Shown here in pieces: positions 43,701-55,235 of a stretch of DNA of 64,000 nucleotides. Each line of letters begins with the position of its first letter. Positions within the stretch are counted from its first letter, which is position 1. This DNA comes from Prunella strophiata (Eukaryota > Chordata > Aves > Passeriformes > Prunellidae). The position numbers and the translations under genes were made by a program. Below the pieces are notes generated by a model. That model did no database searches. It was not told the DNA's origin and worked only from the letters and a program-made list of their open reading frames with translations. The stretch is from the NCBI GenBank assembly GCA_036583965.1, contig JAZBQD010000007.1:558001-622000 (forward strand). Reading direction: 5' to 3'.

Positions 43701-46700
43701 GGGAACTAAACCCTGATTCCCTGGGAATTAAACCCTGATTTCCTGGGAATTAAACCTGATTTCCCTGGGAATTAAACCCTGATTCCCTGGGAATTAAACC
43801 CTGATTCCCTGGGAATTAAACCCTGATTTCCCTGGGAATGAAACCCTGATTCCCTGGGAATTAAACCCTGATTCCCTGGGAACTAAACCCTGATTCCCTG
43901 GGAATTAAACCCTGATTCCCAAAAATAATTCAGATTCCCAAATCCTCCCACTGCCATGATCCAGGAGCTGGGATTCCCACTCCAGCTGCAGGAACTCCAT
44001 TTCCCCTCATATCCCACCCAGAATTATCCCCAAAATCCTCAACCCTGATGGGATTTTCCCCCAGGAGCTCCCCAGGGCTGACCTTGCCGTGCTCCCTCTT
44101 CATGTGCGCCACGTACTCGTCGCGCTCGGGGAACCAGGAGTGGCAGACGCCGCAGGTCCAGCCGCTGCCCTTGGATTTGCTCCCGGATTTCCGCTGGAAG
44201 CGGCTCCGCTTGGCCTTGCGCAGCTCGGGGGAGCTCGGGGGCTCGTCCTCCTCCGTGGAGCTCGAGGAATCCTCGGAGTTCTTGGACACCGGAGTCTCCA
44301 GAGGCTCCGGCTTGGGCGTCAGCAGGGCCGAGGATTTCTTGGAAGAGTCGTCCTTGGATTTCTGGGGCTGGTGGGTGTTCTGGGAAAGGCAGGTTTGGGA
44401 ATTTCAGGAGGGAATTGTGGATGTGGAGGGACATTCCCTGGTGTGCCAGGCAGGATCCAGGGATGGGAATCCATGGAAAAACCTGGGGCAGGGTCCAGGA
44501 TTTATCCCAAAGAAACCAGGACAGGGAATCCTGGAATGGCTTGGGGTGGAAAAGATCCTTAAACCCCACCCAGACCATTGCTCCCATTTCCCTCCACTCC
44601 CCATCCAATTGGGGCATGGAATTTTGGCTTTTTCGGTTGGAATTCCATCATTTTCAGCAGGAATTCCTCCATTCCCAGCTGTAATTTTGCCATCCCTAGC
44701 TGGAATGGTGCCTGACCTTGAGGTGCTCCAGCATGGTGCTCTTCTGGACCCTGAGCACTCCCCACTCAATTTCCCCCAACTTGAAATTTCGTTTCTGGCT
44801 GGAATTTCACTGGTTTTGGCCGGAATTTTGCAGTTTTCGGCCGGAATTTTGGCTGGAATTTTGGCATTCCCAGCTGGAATTCTGCCTGGGGCAGTGCCTG
44901 ACCTTGAGCTGCTCGAGCATGGTGCTTTTCTGGACCCTGAGCACTCCCCACTCCGCCACCCAATTTCCCCCAACTTGAAATTTCGTTTCTGGCTGGAATT
45001 CCATTGGTTTTGGCCGGAACTTTGCCGTTTTCGGCCGGAATTTTTGCCGTTTTCAGCCAGAATTTTGCCAGTTTTGGCTGGAATTTTGGCATTCCCAGCT
45101 GGAATTCTGGCTGGGGCAGTGCCTGACCTTGAGGTGCTCGAGCATGGTGCGTTTCTGGGCGAAGAGCAGCGGGCACTGCGGGCAGCGGAAGACGCTGACG
45201 CGCTGCGGCAGCAGGTGCTGATCGAAATGCGACGAGAGCAGCGGCTTGTGCGTGAACACCGTGTCACACATGGCACACTTGTAAATCATCCTGGGGAAAA
45301 ACAAGGGAAAATGGGAAAAATGGGATGGGGGAGATGGGAGAGGGAGGGGAAAGGGAAGGAAAAAGGAGGGAAAAGAGAGAAATAAAGGAAGGAAAAAGGG
45401 AAAAGAAAAGGAGGGAATAACAGAGAAACAAGGGAAGGATAAAGGAGGAAAAGGGAAGGGAAAAGAAATGGGAAAGAAGAGGAAAAACAGAGAAAAGAGA
45501 GGGGAAGAAGAAGGAAAAAATAAGAGAAAAGGGATGGAAAAAGTGAGGTGGGAGTTGAGCTCATCCCACCCACAGAGGAGGTTCTTCCAATCATGGAATA
45601 ATCCCAGTTCTCCCAATCCTGGAATCGCTCAGGCAGAAAAAGCCCTCTGGGACCACCACTATCCAACATTCCCAAGTGCCACATACAGAAATTTTCCAGC
45701 CAATTCCACCACCAGCTCCCTTCCCACAGCAAAACATTCCCAAATCTCCCATCCCAACCTTTTTTGGGATGAACCCCAGCCCGCTCCCCTGGATCCTGGG
45801 CATTAAAAGGAACTGGGAATTGGGGAAGAAGTGGGAATTTTTCCAGGGACACTCACTTGGATTGCTGGTTGCTGAAGCCAGGGTGCTGTGTGTAGACGTG
45901 GGCGTGGGCGCTGGGGGCGGATTTGAAGGCCATGGGGCAGATGGGACACTTGTGGAAAACCTCGCAGTGGGAACTCTGGATGTGGGATTTGATGGAATTG
46001 ACGCCGCCGAACACCACGGAGCAGCTGGGACACCTGGAAAATTCCCAATGGAGACTGGGATCCAAAGCAGTTCTGGGGATTCCCAATGGAGACTGGGATC
46101 CAAAGCAGTTCTGGGAATTCCCAACTGGAACCAGGATCCCTAACAAGTTCTGGGAGAATCCCATCAAGGATCAGGATCCCAAACAAGTTCTGGGAAAACT
46201 CCCAACTGAAACCAGGATCCCAAACAAGGATTCCCAGAATTTCTGGGATTCCCTGACTCCATACCTGTAGCCCCCCACTGTGGGAGGAGTCCTTGAAGGT
46301 GGGACTCCAGCTTGGCCAGCAGGAAATTCCCACCTCATTCCACAGGCAAACTCCAACAAATTTTGGACCTTTCTATGGACAACGCATCCATTTCCAAACC
46401 TTTCCATGGCCCCACCACCCTTCCCAATGCCCTCCTCCAGAATTCCTGGGATCCCCTGGCTCTCACCTGTAGCCCACCCTGCGGGAGAAGTGCAGGCAGG
46501 AGTCCTTGAGGTGGGACTCGAAGTTGGCCAGCAGGAAGTTGCCGCCGCACTCGGGGCAGACGTGGGGCGGGCGGCTGCGGTGCATGCGCTGGTGCGCGCT
46601 GAAGCTGCAGCGGTTCGACAGGATCATGGGGCACGCCGAGCACACCTGCAAAACCCACAGCTCACCTGGAATTCCAGCCCCTGGGGCTCCAGGGTCCCAA

Positions 46701-49234
46701 CCCCTCTGGGGAGAATTCTGACAGAAATCAGGATGGGAAACAGCTCCGGGAAAATTCCATCAAGGAACGGGTCTGAAATGGTTCTGGGATCTTGGAGAGT
46801 TCCCAGCTGGGATTGGGATCCCAGAGTTCTGGGAGAATTCCAACTGAAACCAGGATCCCAAAGAGTTCTGGGAGAATTCCAACTGAAACCAGGATCCCAA
46901 AGAGTTCTGTGAGAATTCCAGCAGGGATCGGGATTGATGGGAGGGAATGAATGGATCCATGGATCCAAGGCTGGATGTTCTTGCTGTTCTCCCACCTTCT
47001 CCCACCATCTTTCCAACATCTCCCACTGCTTTCAAACCACCCTCCCACTTCTCCACCACCTTCCCATCATCTCCTACCACATCCCACTGCCCTCTCACCA
47101 CTTTCTACCACCTCCCACCACCATCTCCCACCCTCCCCGCTCTCACCGTGCTGCTGCTGCTGGTGGCCACCCCGACCTGCTGGAAATGCGCCGCCAGCCC
47201 GGCCTTGTCCTTGCACTGCTCCTTGCACTCCAGGCACCTGAAGCAGCTGTAGCTGCTCTGCTCTGAGCCCAGGGGCAGCACCGGCAGCTCCTGCGCCGCG
47301 CTCCCGCCCTCCTGGGCCACCTTCCCGGCCGGCAGCGCCAGCGACACCAGGGGGGTGATGTCGGGCTGGCCGATCATCTGCTCCAGGGCGATGGGCCGCA
47401 TCACCAGGTGCGAGCACTGCATCACCAGCCCCTTGTCCTTGTGCTCGCGGGCGTGCAGCAGCAGGCTGCACTTGTTGAAGAACACCAGGCGCTTGGTGCA
47501 GTGGTTGCAGGTGACCTCGATGCGCATGCTGCGCCGGTCGTAGTGCCGCGCCAGGCTCTTCTCCAGCGCGAAGGCGTCGCCGCACTCCAGGCAGCGGTAG
47601 CCCGAGGGCGGCAGGGCCAGGCTGGACTCGGCCGGGGGGCTCAGGTTGGGTTTGTAGGTGGGCAGCAGGTTCTTGCTGTTGAGGATCTTGTTGAAGGCCT
47701 CCACCAGGCTGGACTGGCTGCGGGAGATGACGGTGCCGGCCACACTGGGCGCGGCTTTGGGCAGCGCCGCGCCGCCGTTGGCCTTGGCGCTGCCGTTGGT
47801 CCTGCCGTCCCCCTTGGGGAGCGGCTGTGGCACCAGGTTCAGGATGTTCTTAGCCACGGACTTCCCGGTTTTTCCCGGGAGAACCACGGATTTCTGCTGG
47901 GCCACGCTGGCGGCGATGAGCATGGCGCTGCTGGCGCTCTGGATGGTGGCCACGGGCAGCACCGTCCCCTTCAGCTTCGTGCCATTGCCCAGCTGCACGC
48001 TGACAATTTTCGGCCCTTCTGTGTTTTTCAGAGGGCTGGAGAGCTCCGATTTCTCCTTGGCTGTCGCCTCCGTGGCGATGCTGGTGGGACATTCCAAGGG
48101 TTCCTGGGAATTCTGCTCACTTGGGAATCTTGGCGGAGGGTGGCTCCGAGTCTGAGGACACCCTGGTGACCGTCCTGGTGATGCTGCCACAGGAGGTTTT
48201 GATGGTTTTGATGCGCACCTTGAGCGGCCGCGAGGAGCTGGAGGACGGCGAGTTGGTGCTTTCCTCCTCCTCCTCCTCGCCGCTGGAAATGCTTGGAGGG
48301 CTCCCCATGGATTTCCCCAGCATCTCCCGCTCCTTCCTTCAGGGAGAGCTGCTTGGGGGAAGGTGGGATGGGAATTCCCGGGGAGGAGAAGGGCTCCCGA
48401 GGGCTCCCGGGCGAGTGTTTGAGCTCGGCTGCGCTGCTGGCGCCGCCGTCCAGCGCCGCCGGCTCCGCTCCCGGCCACGCCGCCACGGGAGAATCCTCGG
48501 CGGAGTAGCGGACGGTGACGGACTTGAGGTGATCCAGCACCAGCCCCTTGGGGCTGCAGCCCCTGCCCGGAGCCTCCTCGGAGTCTGATTCCTCCTTCTT
48601 GATGCAGGCGATGGGATGGGCTCTGTCGCCGGCCGCTCCCGCCCGGAAAGGCGCCGGGAAAGCCGGATCCAGGCTCTCCGTGGCTTCTCCCAGGGGCTCC
48701 TTGCAATCCATGGACGGGGTGGGGGACGCAGCCAGCGAGGGCACGGCCAGGGACTTCTCCTTGGCTTTGCATTCCCGGGATCTGTCGAATCAGATTGGCG
48801 CCGTCCTCGTTGGGATCGGGGCTGAAGTGCGAGAACAAATCCAGAGCCTTGGAGTTCTTCTCCTTGCCCCAGCACTCCCCGTTGGAAGAGGCCTCCACCC
48901 CGCGGGCGCTGGGCGACCTGGGCACCTCGGGGGCCCCGAAGCCGTTCTGCAGCAGCCTGGGGGCCAGCCCGTGCCCATCCTTGCCACCCCGGGCCTCCAG
49001 GCTCTCCAGCTGCTCGGGGCACACGGTGTTCTTGACGATGACGCTGACGGCCGAGATGTCGGGGTGGGGCAGGACGTGCTCCGGGGCCGCGGCGGCGCCC
49101 GGCTCCCCCGGCAGCTGCTTGCCGTGGGCCTCGGGCTCCTCGTGGTGGGAGTGGATGGCCTCGTTGGCGTCGATGTCGGGGATGTCGAAGGCGGCCAAGA
49201 GGTCGTCGAAATCCGGGGTTTTCATGTCCCCCAT
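40705..49234 (-). CDS. ZNF687: ZNF687, C2H2 zinc-finger co-regulator (frame breaks, one exon missing)
   Basis: Minus-strand exons: 47147-49234, 46467-46645, 45857-46033, 45128-45290, 44083-44379, 41843-41984 and 40705-41175. The start [20 protein letters not shown] matches mammalian ZNF687. So do [36 protein letters not shown], the fingers [72 protein letters not shown] and [18 protein letters not shown], and the end [16 protein letters not shown]687 works with ZMYND8 and ZNF592 in a chromatin-bound complex; human mutation causes Paget disease. In the big first exon the frame shifts three times (near 48790, 48333 and 48120), each fixed by removing one base from a short run, for a net 695 codons. 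Between 44083 and 41984 the exon for CRLCERSF and its following finger is missing; only a 22-bp minisatellite is there. Downstream phase (3n+1) needs that exon. I favour assembly errors over pseudogenisation. Confidence 0.95.
41340..41850 (-). repeat. ~160-bp tandem repeat reaching the ZNF687 penultimate-exon donor
   Basis: Three to four units share gctgagatttgtgggttccc, agcaggaattcca and ccaggaaaccccaggaaatt. Each ends with the minus-strand motif CTGCCCAG|GTGGGG (copies at about 41676, 41517 and, weaker, 41359). This copies the true donor CTGCCCAG|GTGGGA at 41843. Only ~8-10 exon bases are included. Confidence 0.8.
42135..43925. repeat. 22-bp minisatellite replacing an expected ZNF687 exon
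   Basis: About 80 copies of ccctgattccctgggaatta(aa) and close variants (ctttgggaactaaa, cctgatttccctgggaat) fill 1.8 kb between two ZNF687 exons. Variants alternate in higher-order blocks, for example around 42530 and 43240. No zinc-finger exon is hidden in it. Confidence 0.95.
44560..45160 (-). repeat. Tandem repeat copying the ZNF687 exon end EHLK and its donor
   Basis: The true exon end and donor lie at 45121-45157 (minus: TMLEHLK|gtcagg). Diverged copies occur at about 44709-44745 ([10 protein letters not shown]) and 44894-44935 ([10 protein letters not shown]), each with a gtcagg donor. Spacing is about 190-220 bp, filled with ttttggctggaattttggca-type units. Confidence 0.85.
46025..46205. 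repeat. ~48-bp tandem repeat upstream of a ZNF687 exon acceptor
   Basis: Units of attcccaatggagactggga tccaaagcagttctggg type repeat three to four times. They include pyrimidine-tract-like sequence on the minus strand but no exon bases. Confidence 0.75.
46255..46545 (-). repeat. ~200-bp duplication spanning a ZNF687 zinc-finger exon donor
   Basis: The exon end at 46461-46540 (acctgtagcccaccctgcgg ... gccagcaggaagttgcc) has a diverged copy at 46263-46335 (acctgtagccccccactgtg ... gccagcaggaaattcc). The copy includes the shared ggagtccttga and ggtgggactc blocks. It contains ~70 nt of exon and a GTATGG donor. Confidence 0.85.
46735..46935. repeat. 39-bp tandem repeat in a ZNF687 intron
   Basis: Three to four copies of gggagaattccaactgaaac plus caggatcccaaagagttct lie between the exons at 46645 and 47147. 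No exon bases are included. Confidence 0.85.
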
Positions 49235-50629
49235 GGCTGGGAATTGGGGGGAAAAGGGTTGAGGGTGGGGGGAAAATCCCAGGTTTCCACCCCGATAAAC
49301 CCCAGGGAATCCTGATGTCCCGCAGCCTTTCCCATTCCCATTCCCCTCCACCCCAAACACCTCCTCTCCATCCCAGAAATTCCTAAAAATCCCCTTCCCC
49401 CCCCCAGCCCTGCTGCAGACCCATCCCCTAAATTCCCAGAACTGCCGGGAAAGCCTCGGGATCCGAGCCCATCCCGGCGATTCCGGCCCCATCCCGGCTC
49501 AACCCCAGCCCTGTTCCCGACCTGGAGCCGGGCCCAGGATCTGTCACATCCCGGGGACAACAATTCCCCGTTAACCCCCGGAATTCCAGCACTTCCAGCA
49601 GGCCTGGAAAGCTCCAAGCACTTTTGGTTTTTTTAGGGGAAAAATTCCTTTCATGACAAGGGGTTTTGATCTCAGTTTTCCAGCTTGGAAAACGGGGAAA
49701 GAACTGTGGATCCAACCCCAATTCCAGCCCCAAATTCCCTCTGGATCTGAGACATCTGGAAAATCCCCAAGCAGGTGGGATTCCATTCATTTTCCCTCTG
49801 GAATGTGCCTCGGGAGAGGCCTTTTCCTTCCCAAATCCCCCTTTTCCTGCCCTTTTATCCCACGGAAAGCCTCCCCAGGTAAGGAATGAATCCTTTGGAA
49901 ATTCCTTTGGGAATTGTTCTCCAGGGGGAAATTGGGCTCTTTGTCCTCTCCCATTCACATCCAAATCCTTGGGAATGGCCGGGATGGATCCCGGATTTCC
50001 CCACCCCAACTCCTTCCTCCCTGATCCCAATCCCAGCTTCTTTTTGGGAATAACCCAGGCCCGGAAAATCCTAGAGGAGATATTTGGGATCAGGAGCGGG
50101 GTTTGGAAAATCCTTCCCGGCTCAGTTTGCTGTGGAAAAGGAGGCGGGGAAAGCAGGACAGCCACAAACAGGGAGGGATTATCCCAAGATTCCACCTGTG
50201 GCAAATCCCGGTTCCCAAACTGATCCCAAACTCCCCATCCTCATCCCAAATCCCCGATCCCAAACCCCCCATCCCGGCGCTGCTGCCTCATCCCAAGGGA
50301 TCCGTGCGGGATTAAATTCCCGGGATTTGGAGGGAATTAATTCCCGACCATCTGCCGGCCCCGCAGCCTGGCCGCGATCCCGACAATCCCAAAGGAAAAG
50401 GGAACGGCTGCAGCTCCGGCAGGAGGGCTTTGGATTCCCGATTTTCCCAGGATTCCCACAAGGATTGGAAGGATCCGGGCAGGGATTCCGTGGGATTTTG
50501 GGGTTTTCCCAAATATCCAGGATCCCATGGCCCCCATCCCGATCTCAAGCTTCCAATCCCAAATTCCCCATCCCGGTACCAAACTCCCAATCCCAAACTC
50601 CCCATTCCCATCCCAAACTCCTCACACTG

Positions 50630-50990
50630 ATCCCAAAGTCCCCAAAATTCCAGGATGGAGGGGATGACCGTGACCCCTCAAAATCCCAGGATTTGGGATG
50701 GGAAAGGACTGACCGTGACCCCCCAAAATTTCAGGATGGGGGGGATGATCCTGATCCCCACAAATCCCGGGATTTTTTTGTGGGAAGACGTGAACATGAC
50801 GCCTCCAAATCCCGGGATTTGGAATGAGAAAGGACTGACCGTGACCCCCCAAATCCCGGGATTTTTCTGTCGCAAGGAGTGACCGTGACCCTCCAAAATT
50901 CCAGGGATGGGGGGGTGACCATGACGCCCCAAATCCCGGGATTTTCCGAGGGAAGAGGTGACGCTGCCCCCTCCAAATCCCGGGATTTCG
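50630..50990. repeat. ~60-bp tandem repeat in ZNF687 intron 1
   Basis: Five to six diverged units carry gaccgtgaccccccaaatcc and the palindrome-like aaatcccgggattt. Units differ in the g-rich segment between these blocks. Confidence 0.8.
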
Positions 50991-51088
50991 GGGGCCGGGC
51001 CCCCTCAGGCCGCGCTTCCCGCCCAGGCCTCGCCCCCCCCTCAGGCCTTGACCCCCTCAGGCCGCTCCCGCCCCTCAGGCCCCGCTAC

Positions 51089-51315
51089 CTGGAGCTGCGC
51101 ACGGGGGGCGCTCCCCGCTGCCGGTTCCAGAGGCTGCTGCCGGTTCTCGGTGCCGGTTCCCGATCCCAATTCCCGATCCCAATCCCGATCCCGGTTCCCG
51201 ATCCCGGTCCCGCTCGGGCCCCTCAGCGGCGCCGCTTCCCCTCCGCCACTTCCTGCTTGGCCCCCCCGCCCCGCCGGCCGCTCGCGCCGCGCGTTCCCGC
51301 CCCCATCGCGCTTTC
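51089..51315 (-). promoter_or_regulatory. ZNF687 CpG-island promoter and noncoding first exon
   Basis: The ZNF687 start codon is two bases after an acceptor (cccag at 49237), so the 5' UTR must begin upstream. The best candidate donor is gcgcagctccag|gtagcg at 51089/51088 in CpG-dense DNA rich in GC boxes and ggttcccgatccc repeats. The first exon would extend to about 51250-51300. Confidence 0.6.
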
Positions 51316-52022
51316 CCATTGGCTGTACAGCCCGTCACTCATCAAAACCCGCATTCTGATTGGATCGTTCCGCTGTCAGTCAATGCTGAACGCGGCCGTC
51401 CGCACTCCCTATTGGCTGAGCGGGAGCCGCCCCACACCGGGCGTGTTGATTGGGAAGCGCGGGTGTCATTCAACCAGCAAAAGCCCCGCCCACCGCGATA
51501 TTCTCGCTTCCTATTGGTTTCCAGCGCTGGCGCATCTGGCTGCCGATTGGTTGAAAACGCTATCAATTAACCCCCCCCACCTGATCTCGCTTTTCATTGG
51601 TCAGCCTGCGCTGTTTATCAAGCGCGAGTTCCGGCCGCTATTGGCCTGAGGGAGCGTCCATGGCGGCAGCTCCCAGCCGGCGGCTCCTATTGGGCGCGGG
51701 ATTTGTCCCTCAGCACCACAAGCCGCCCACCCCGGGCCCGGAATGGCTTCACTTCCCTCCTCCCATTCGCTGCCAGCGCTGTCACTCACGGAGGAGTCTG
51801 ATGGGAAGTCCTGCCCACGTCCTCCCGCTGTGCGATGCCATTGGTGGATTGTGCTGTCACTCTGTCTTCTCGCTCTCCAATTGGCTGGAACGCCCAAAAG
51901 CCCGCCAAGCCAATTTCGCCGCTCATTGGTCCGCAGAGCTGCCACTCACATTTAACCCCGCCTTTCCCCCATCTTATTGGCCATTTGAATGACAACATTC
52001 GCTCCTCCCGTCCGTTGATTGG
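51316..52022. promoter_or_regulatory. Array of about 14 CCAAT boxes (ATTGG) upstream of ZNF687
   Basis: Exact ATTGG (CCAAT on the minus strand) occurs at about 51318, 51359, 51411, 51449, 51513, 51546, 51596, 51640, 51689, 51840, 51880, 51925, 51976 and 52018. Spacing is mostly 33-64 bp, and many read ATTGGCTG or ATTGGTC. Between them recur gtcactca-like motifs (about 51333, 51781, 51856). CCAAT is the NF-Y site. The array runs into the gap, so it may be longer. It looks like a very degenerate ~45-bp tandem repeat. Confidence 0.85.
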
Positions 52023-52025
52023 CTG

Positions 52026-52525
52026 NNNNNNNNNNNNNNNNNNNNNNNNNNNNNNNNNNNNNNNNNNNNNNNNNNNNNNNNNNNNNNNNNNNNNNNNNNN
52101 NNNNNNNNNNNNNNNNNNNNNNNNNNNNNNNNNNNNNNNNNNNNNNNNNNNNNNNNNNNNNNNNNNNNNNNNNNNNNNNNNNNNNNNNNNNNNNNNNNNN
52201 NNNNNNNNNNNNNNNNNNNNNNNNNNNNNNNNNNNNNNNNNNNNNNNNNNNNNNNNNNNNNNNNNNNNNNNNNNNNNNNNNNNNNNNNNNNNNNNNNNNN
52301 NNNNNNNNNNNNNNNNNNNNNNNNNNNNNNNNNNNNNNNNNNNNNNNNNNNNNNNNNNNNNNNNNNNNNNNNNNNNNNNNNNNNNNNNNNNNNNNNNNNN
52401 NNNNNNNNNNNNNNNNNNNNNNNNNNNNNNNNNNNNNNNNNNNNNNNNNNNNNNNNNNNNNNNNNNNNNNNNNNNNNNNNNNNNNNNNNNNNNNNNNNNN
52501 NNNNNNNNNNNNNNNNNNNNNNNNN
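52026..52525. other. Assembly gap (500 N placeholder)
   Basis: Exactly 500 N. The left edge is the CCAAT array, the right edge an A-rich start of the next contig. True size and true adjacency are unknown. Confidence 0.98.
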
Positions 52526-54100
52526 AAAAAAACCAGGAAAAAATTGGGATTAGGGATGGGATCTGGAATGGAATTCAAGAGGAGGAGCAGTCGAGGGCTC
52601 AAAATCAGGGGAAATTGGGAAAAATGGGGAAAAATTGGATTAAGGATGGGATTTGGGGTGGAATTCAAGAGGAGGAGTAGTGGAGGGGCTGCAGGACTCA
52701 ATGATGGTGAGAAACAGGAAAAAATTTGGATTAGGAATGGGATTCAAGGGGAGAAACCCAGGATACACCTGAAGGGAAGATGGGTGATGTGAATTTTTTT
52801 CCCTGTTGAGAATTTTTCCCTGTTAATTTCAGATTTTTCCTTGTTAATTTTAAGGATTTGCTTTATCCCTTTATTTTTCCAACTGCCAAAGAAAGGAGGG
52901 GAAAAAACCCTCAGGAATTCTCCCTAAATATTCCAAGTGAGTCAAACCTAGGTCACCTCCCAGATACCACTTCTTCTTTTTTTCCCTCTTTTTTTCCTCT
53001 TTTTTTCCACATTCTTCTCCAAGAAATCCCAGATGCCCAAATCCTGATCAAAGTCTGGCAGTTTGGCTCCATTCCCCCATTCCCAGCCCTCCAAATCCCA
53101 CATTCCTGACATTTTTGTGGCTCTTAGATCCCAAAAATCCCATGAGAACTGAGAAAAAAATCCCTGATGCTCCCATTTCTCAATGAATCCCCAAAAAATG
53201 GGGGTAGGAAATTTGGGATTCCACACTTCCCTACAATTCCCATCCCTGTTTTTCCACATATCCCAGATTTTCCTCTTCTATCCCAATCCCAGATCCTCTC
53301 ATGGCTCCAACCCAAAAATTCCAGGGATCCCCTCTCTTCCCAAAGTGTTCAGCTCATCCCAAAAAAACACATCCAAAGCTTTTCCCTCTTCCCAGAAATG
53401 CCACAGGATTCCAATGCCTGGAGCAATCCCACAATCCTGGAATTCCCTCCTGCCATGGATCACATTCCGTACACAAATTCCCACTTTTTGAGGTTTTTCC
53501 AAGTTTTTGGGTTTTTTTTTCCCCAAAGGTTGGGAAATAAACTGGGAAAAGGCAGGGGGAAAAAAAAGCAGGAAAAAAATCAAAAAGCAGGAATCCACAT
53601 TCCCACCTGGATCCCAAGGGCAGCTCCTGGGCTGATCCAAGCATGGACCCTGAACTGTGGGATCATAAATTATCCGGGAAATCCGGAGCAGGGATCACCC
53701 AGGAACTCAGGGGCAGAAATCACCCAGGAATTCCTGGAGCAGAAATCACCCCGAATTTCAGGAGCAGGGATCATCCAGGAATTCCTGAAATCCCATCCAG
53801 AATTCCAAGGAAGAAATCAGGGACTGTTTTCAGCAGATCCACACCAGGAACGACTCCAAAACCTCAAAAACTCTTCCAGCACCGGGAAAAAGAAAGTTGG
53901 AAAAATCTCCTTTTCCACCCAGTTATTCCCTCCCGGATTCCAGTGAAGCGCAGGGAATAAAAAGGGAGGGATTAAACATAATTATTTCTCATTATTCAAC
54001 TTCCCACCAACTCCAGCCGAAGTTTTCAAGGGACAACATTCCCCAGGGGATGAGTGACCCCCGCCAATTTTACGCAATCCATGGAATTTTAGAGGGGATT
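52526..54100. other. Noncoding stretch, candidate intron of a minus-strand gene
   Basis: No conserved exon is seen. It has a two-copy tandem repeat at 52540-52690 (ggaattcaagaggaggag) and a ~33-bp, four-copy repeat at 53680-53795 (gcagaaatcacccaggaatt). If the CpG promoter on its right drives a minus-strand gene, this is that gene's first large intron. Confidence 0.5.
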
Positions 54101-54880
54101 TTGGGCAATTCCAAAGCTCCCAGAGGCACCAGATGGCCCCGGGAGGGAGGAGGGAGAGGGGGGAGGAAGGCTTGGCAAATCCTCCCGAGGAAAAGCGGCT
54201 GGAAAAGGCTCTGGAAGGGGAATTGCGCCACTTCCCCCGCGGGGAGCGGGGCTTTGGCAGCAATTCCCGGGGAAAGGAGGAGGAAAAGGATTTGGGAGAG
54301 GTACCTGGAGCGATCCCATCCCGCGAGGCTCCGCTCGGCGAGCCCGGCCCTGCGGCCGGCGCGGGCGGCTCATCCCGGGCACCGGCGGCTGCTGCGGGGA
54401 AAGGCGGAAAAACACCAAAAAATCAGCACCGAATCCTCCGCGGGGAAAAGGCCATTTCCTGGCCAGCTCCTGCGCCACGAAGCGCTGGCGAGGCCGCGGG
54501 GGAACCAGGAGGAGGAGGAGGGAGGAGGGAGGAGGAGGAGGCGAGGCCGGACACGGAGCGGCCGCGGAACCGCCGGGGGGACCGGGCTGAGGAGGCCGCG
54601 GGGGGGCCGGCGAGGGTGCGGCGGGGCCGGGCTCACCTCGGGGGAGCGGGGAGGAGCGGGGCCGCGGGGAGAGCAGCGGAGGGGTCGGAAGGGGCCGGTG
54701 GAGCGCGGCCGGGGGAGCGGGGCCGGTGGAAGCGGGGCCGGTGGAGCGGGGCCGGTCGGAGCCTCCCCAGGCCCGGCCCGGCGCCGCCTCACGGGGCTGA
54801 GGGGCCGCCGCGCCACAGCGCCCCCTGGCGGGCCGGCGGCGCGGGGGAAAGGGGCGGGGCCTGTTACCGGGGGGCTGTTG
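54100..54880 (-). promoter_or_regulatory. CpG-island promoter with candidate 5' exons (possibly PI4KB)
   Basis: A very GC-rich island. On the minus strand a first exon could end at 54637 (cccccgag|gtgagc). A second, 54305-54391, has acceptor tttccccgcag and donor ctccag|gtacct. The second contains an ATG at 54373 open to its end (MSRPRRPQGR...), which I do not recognise. In human, the gene whose 5' end faces the RFX5 3' end is PI4KB on the same strand. So these are candidate PI4KB 5' UTR exons, by position only. Confidence 0.5.
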
Positions 54881-55083
54881 GGGGCGTGGTTTATGTACTT
54901 ATATAGATATGTGGGCGTGGTTTATATACTAATATGGGCAGTGGGGCGTGGTCTGCGTGTGGAATAGAGGCGTGGCTCACAGCGCCAATGGGCGTGGTCT
55001 GCATACCGGATGCGGAAATGGGCGTGGTTTATGTACATATATGGTTAAAAGGGCGTGGTTACCCGTGTTGTTTGTGGGCGTGG
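54881..55083 (+). promoter_or_regulatory. Array of eight GGGCGTGG boxes at ~30-bp spacing
   Basis: GGGCGTGG (one copy AGGCGTGG) starts at 54883, 54913, 54944, 54968, 54990, 55020, 55051 and 55076. Spacers are AT-rich (tttatgtacttatatagat, tttatgtacatatatgg). The box is a typical Sp/KLF binding site (CCACGCCC on the other strand). Spacings of 22-31 bp suggest a decayed ~30-bp minisatellite. Confidence 0.85.
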
Positions 55084-55235
55084 TCTCGGTACGGAACAAG
55101 CCCAAGGCGCCCCGCGGGTTCCGCGTTAACGAAAATCGGCGATTTTGGGGGAAAATCGCCTCGGATGTCGCTGTCACCACCCGCAGGAGTGGGATGGGTT
55201 GTGTCTCCCCTTGTCAGTGTCCTCTTCCACTGCGC

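Noticed and set aside
42135..43925. Telomere-like repeat (taaaccctgatt resembles TAACCC)
   Set aside because: The period is 22 bp with gattccctggg in every unit; true TTAGGG tandem runs are absent.
40705..49234. ZNF687 as a processed or decayed pseudogene because of frame breaks
   Set aside because: It has proper introns, conserved zinc ligands and strong conservation on both sides of each break. Errors of the same type occur in PEX11B and RFX5.
54304..54967. 148- and 356-codon frames in the GC-rich island
   Set aside because: CpG-island sequence without stops and no recognisable domain. Only the splice-site pattern of 5' exons is kept as a candidate.
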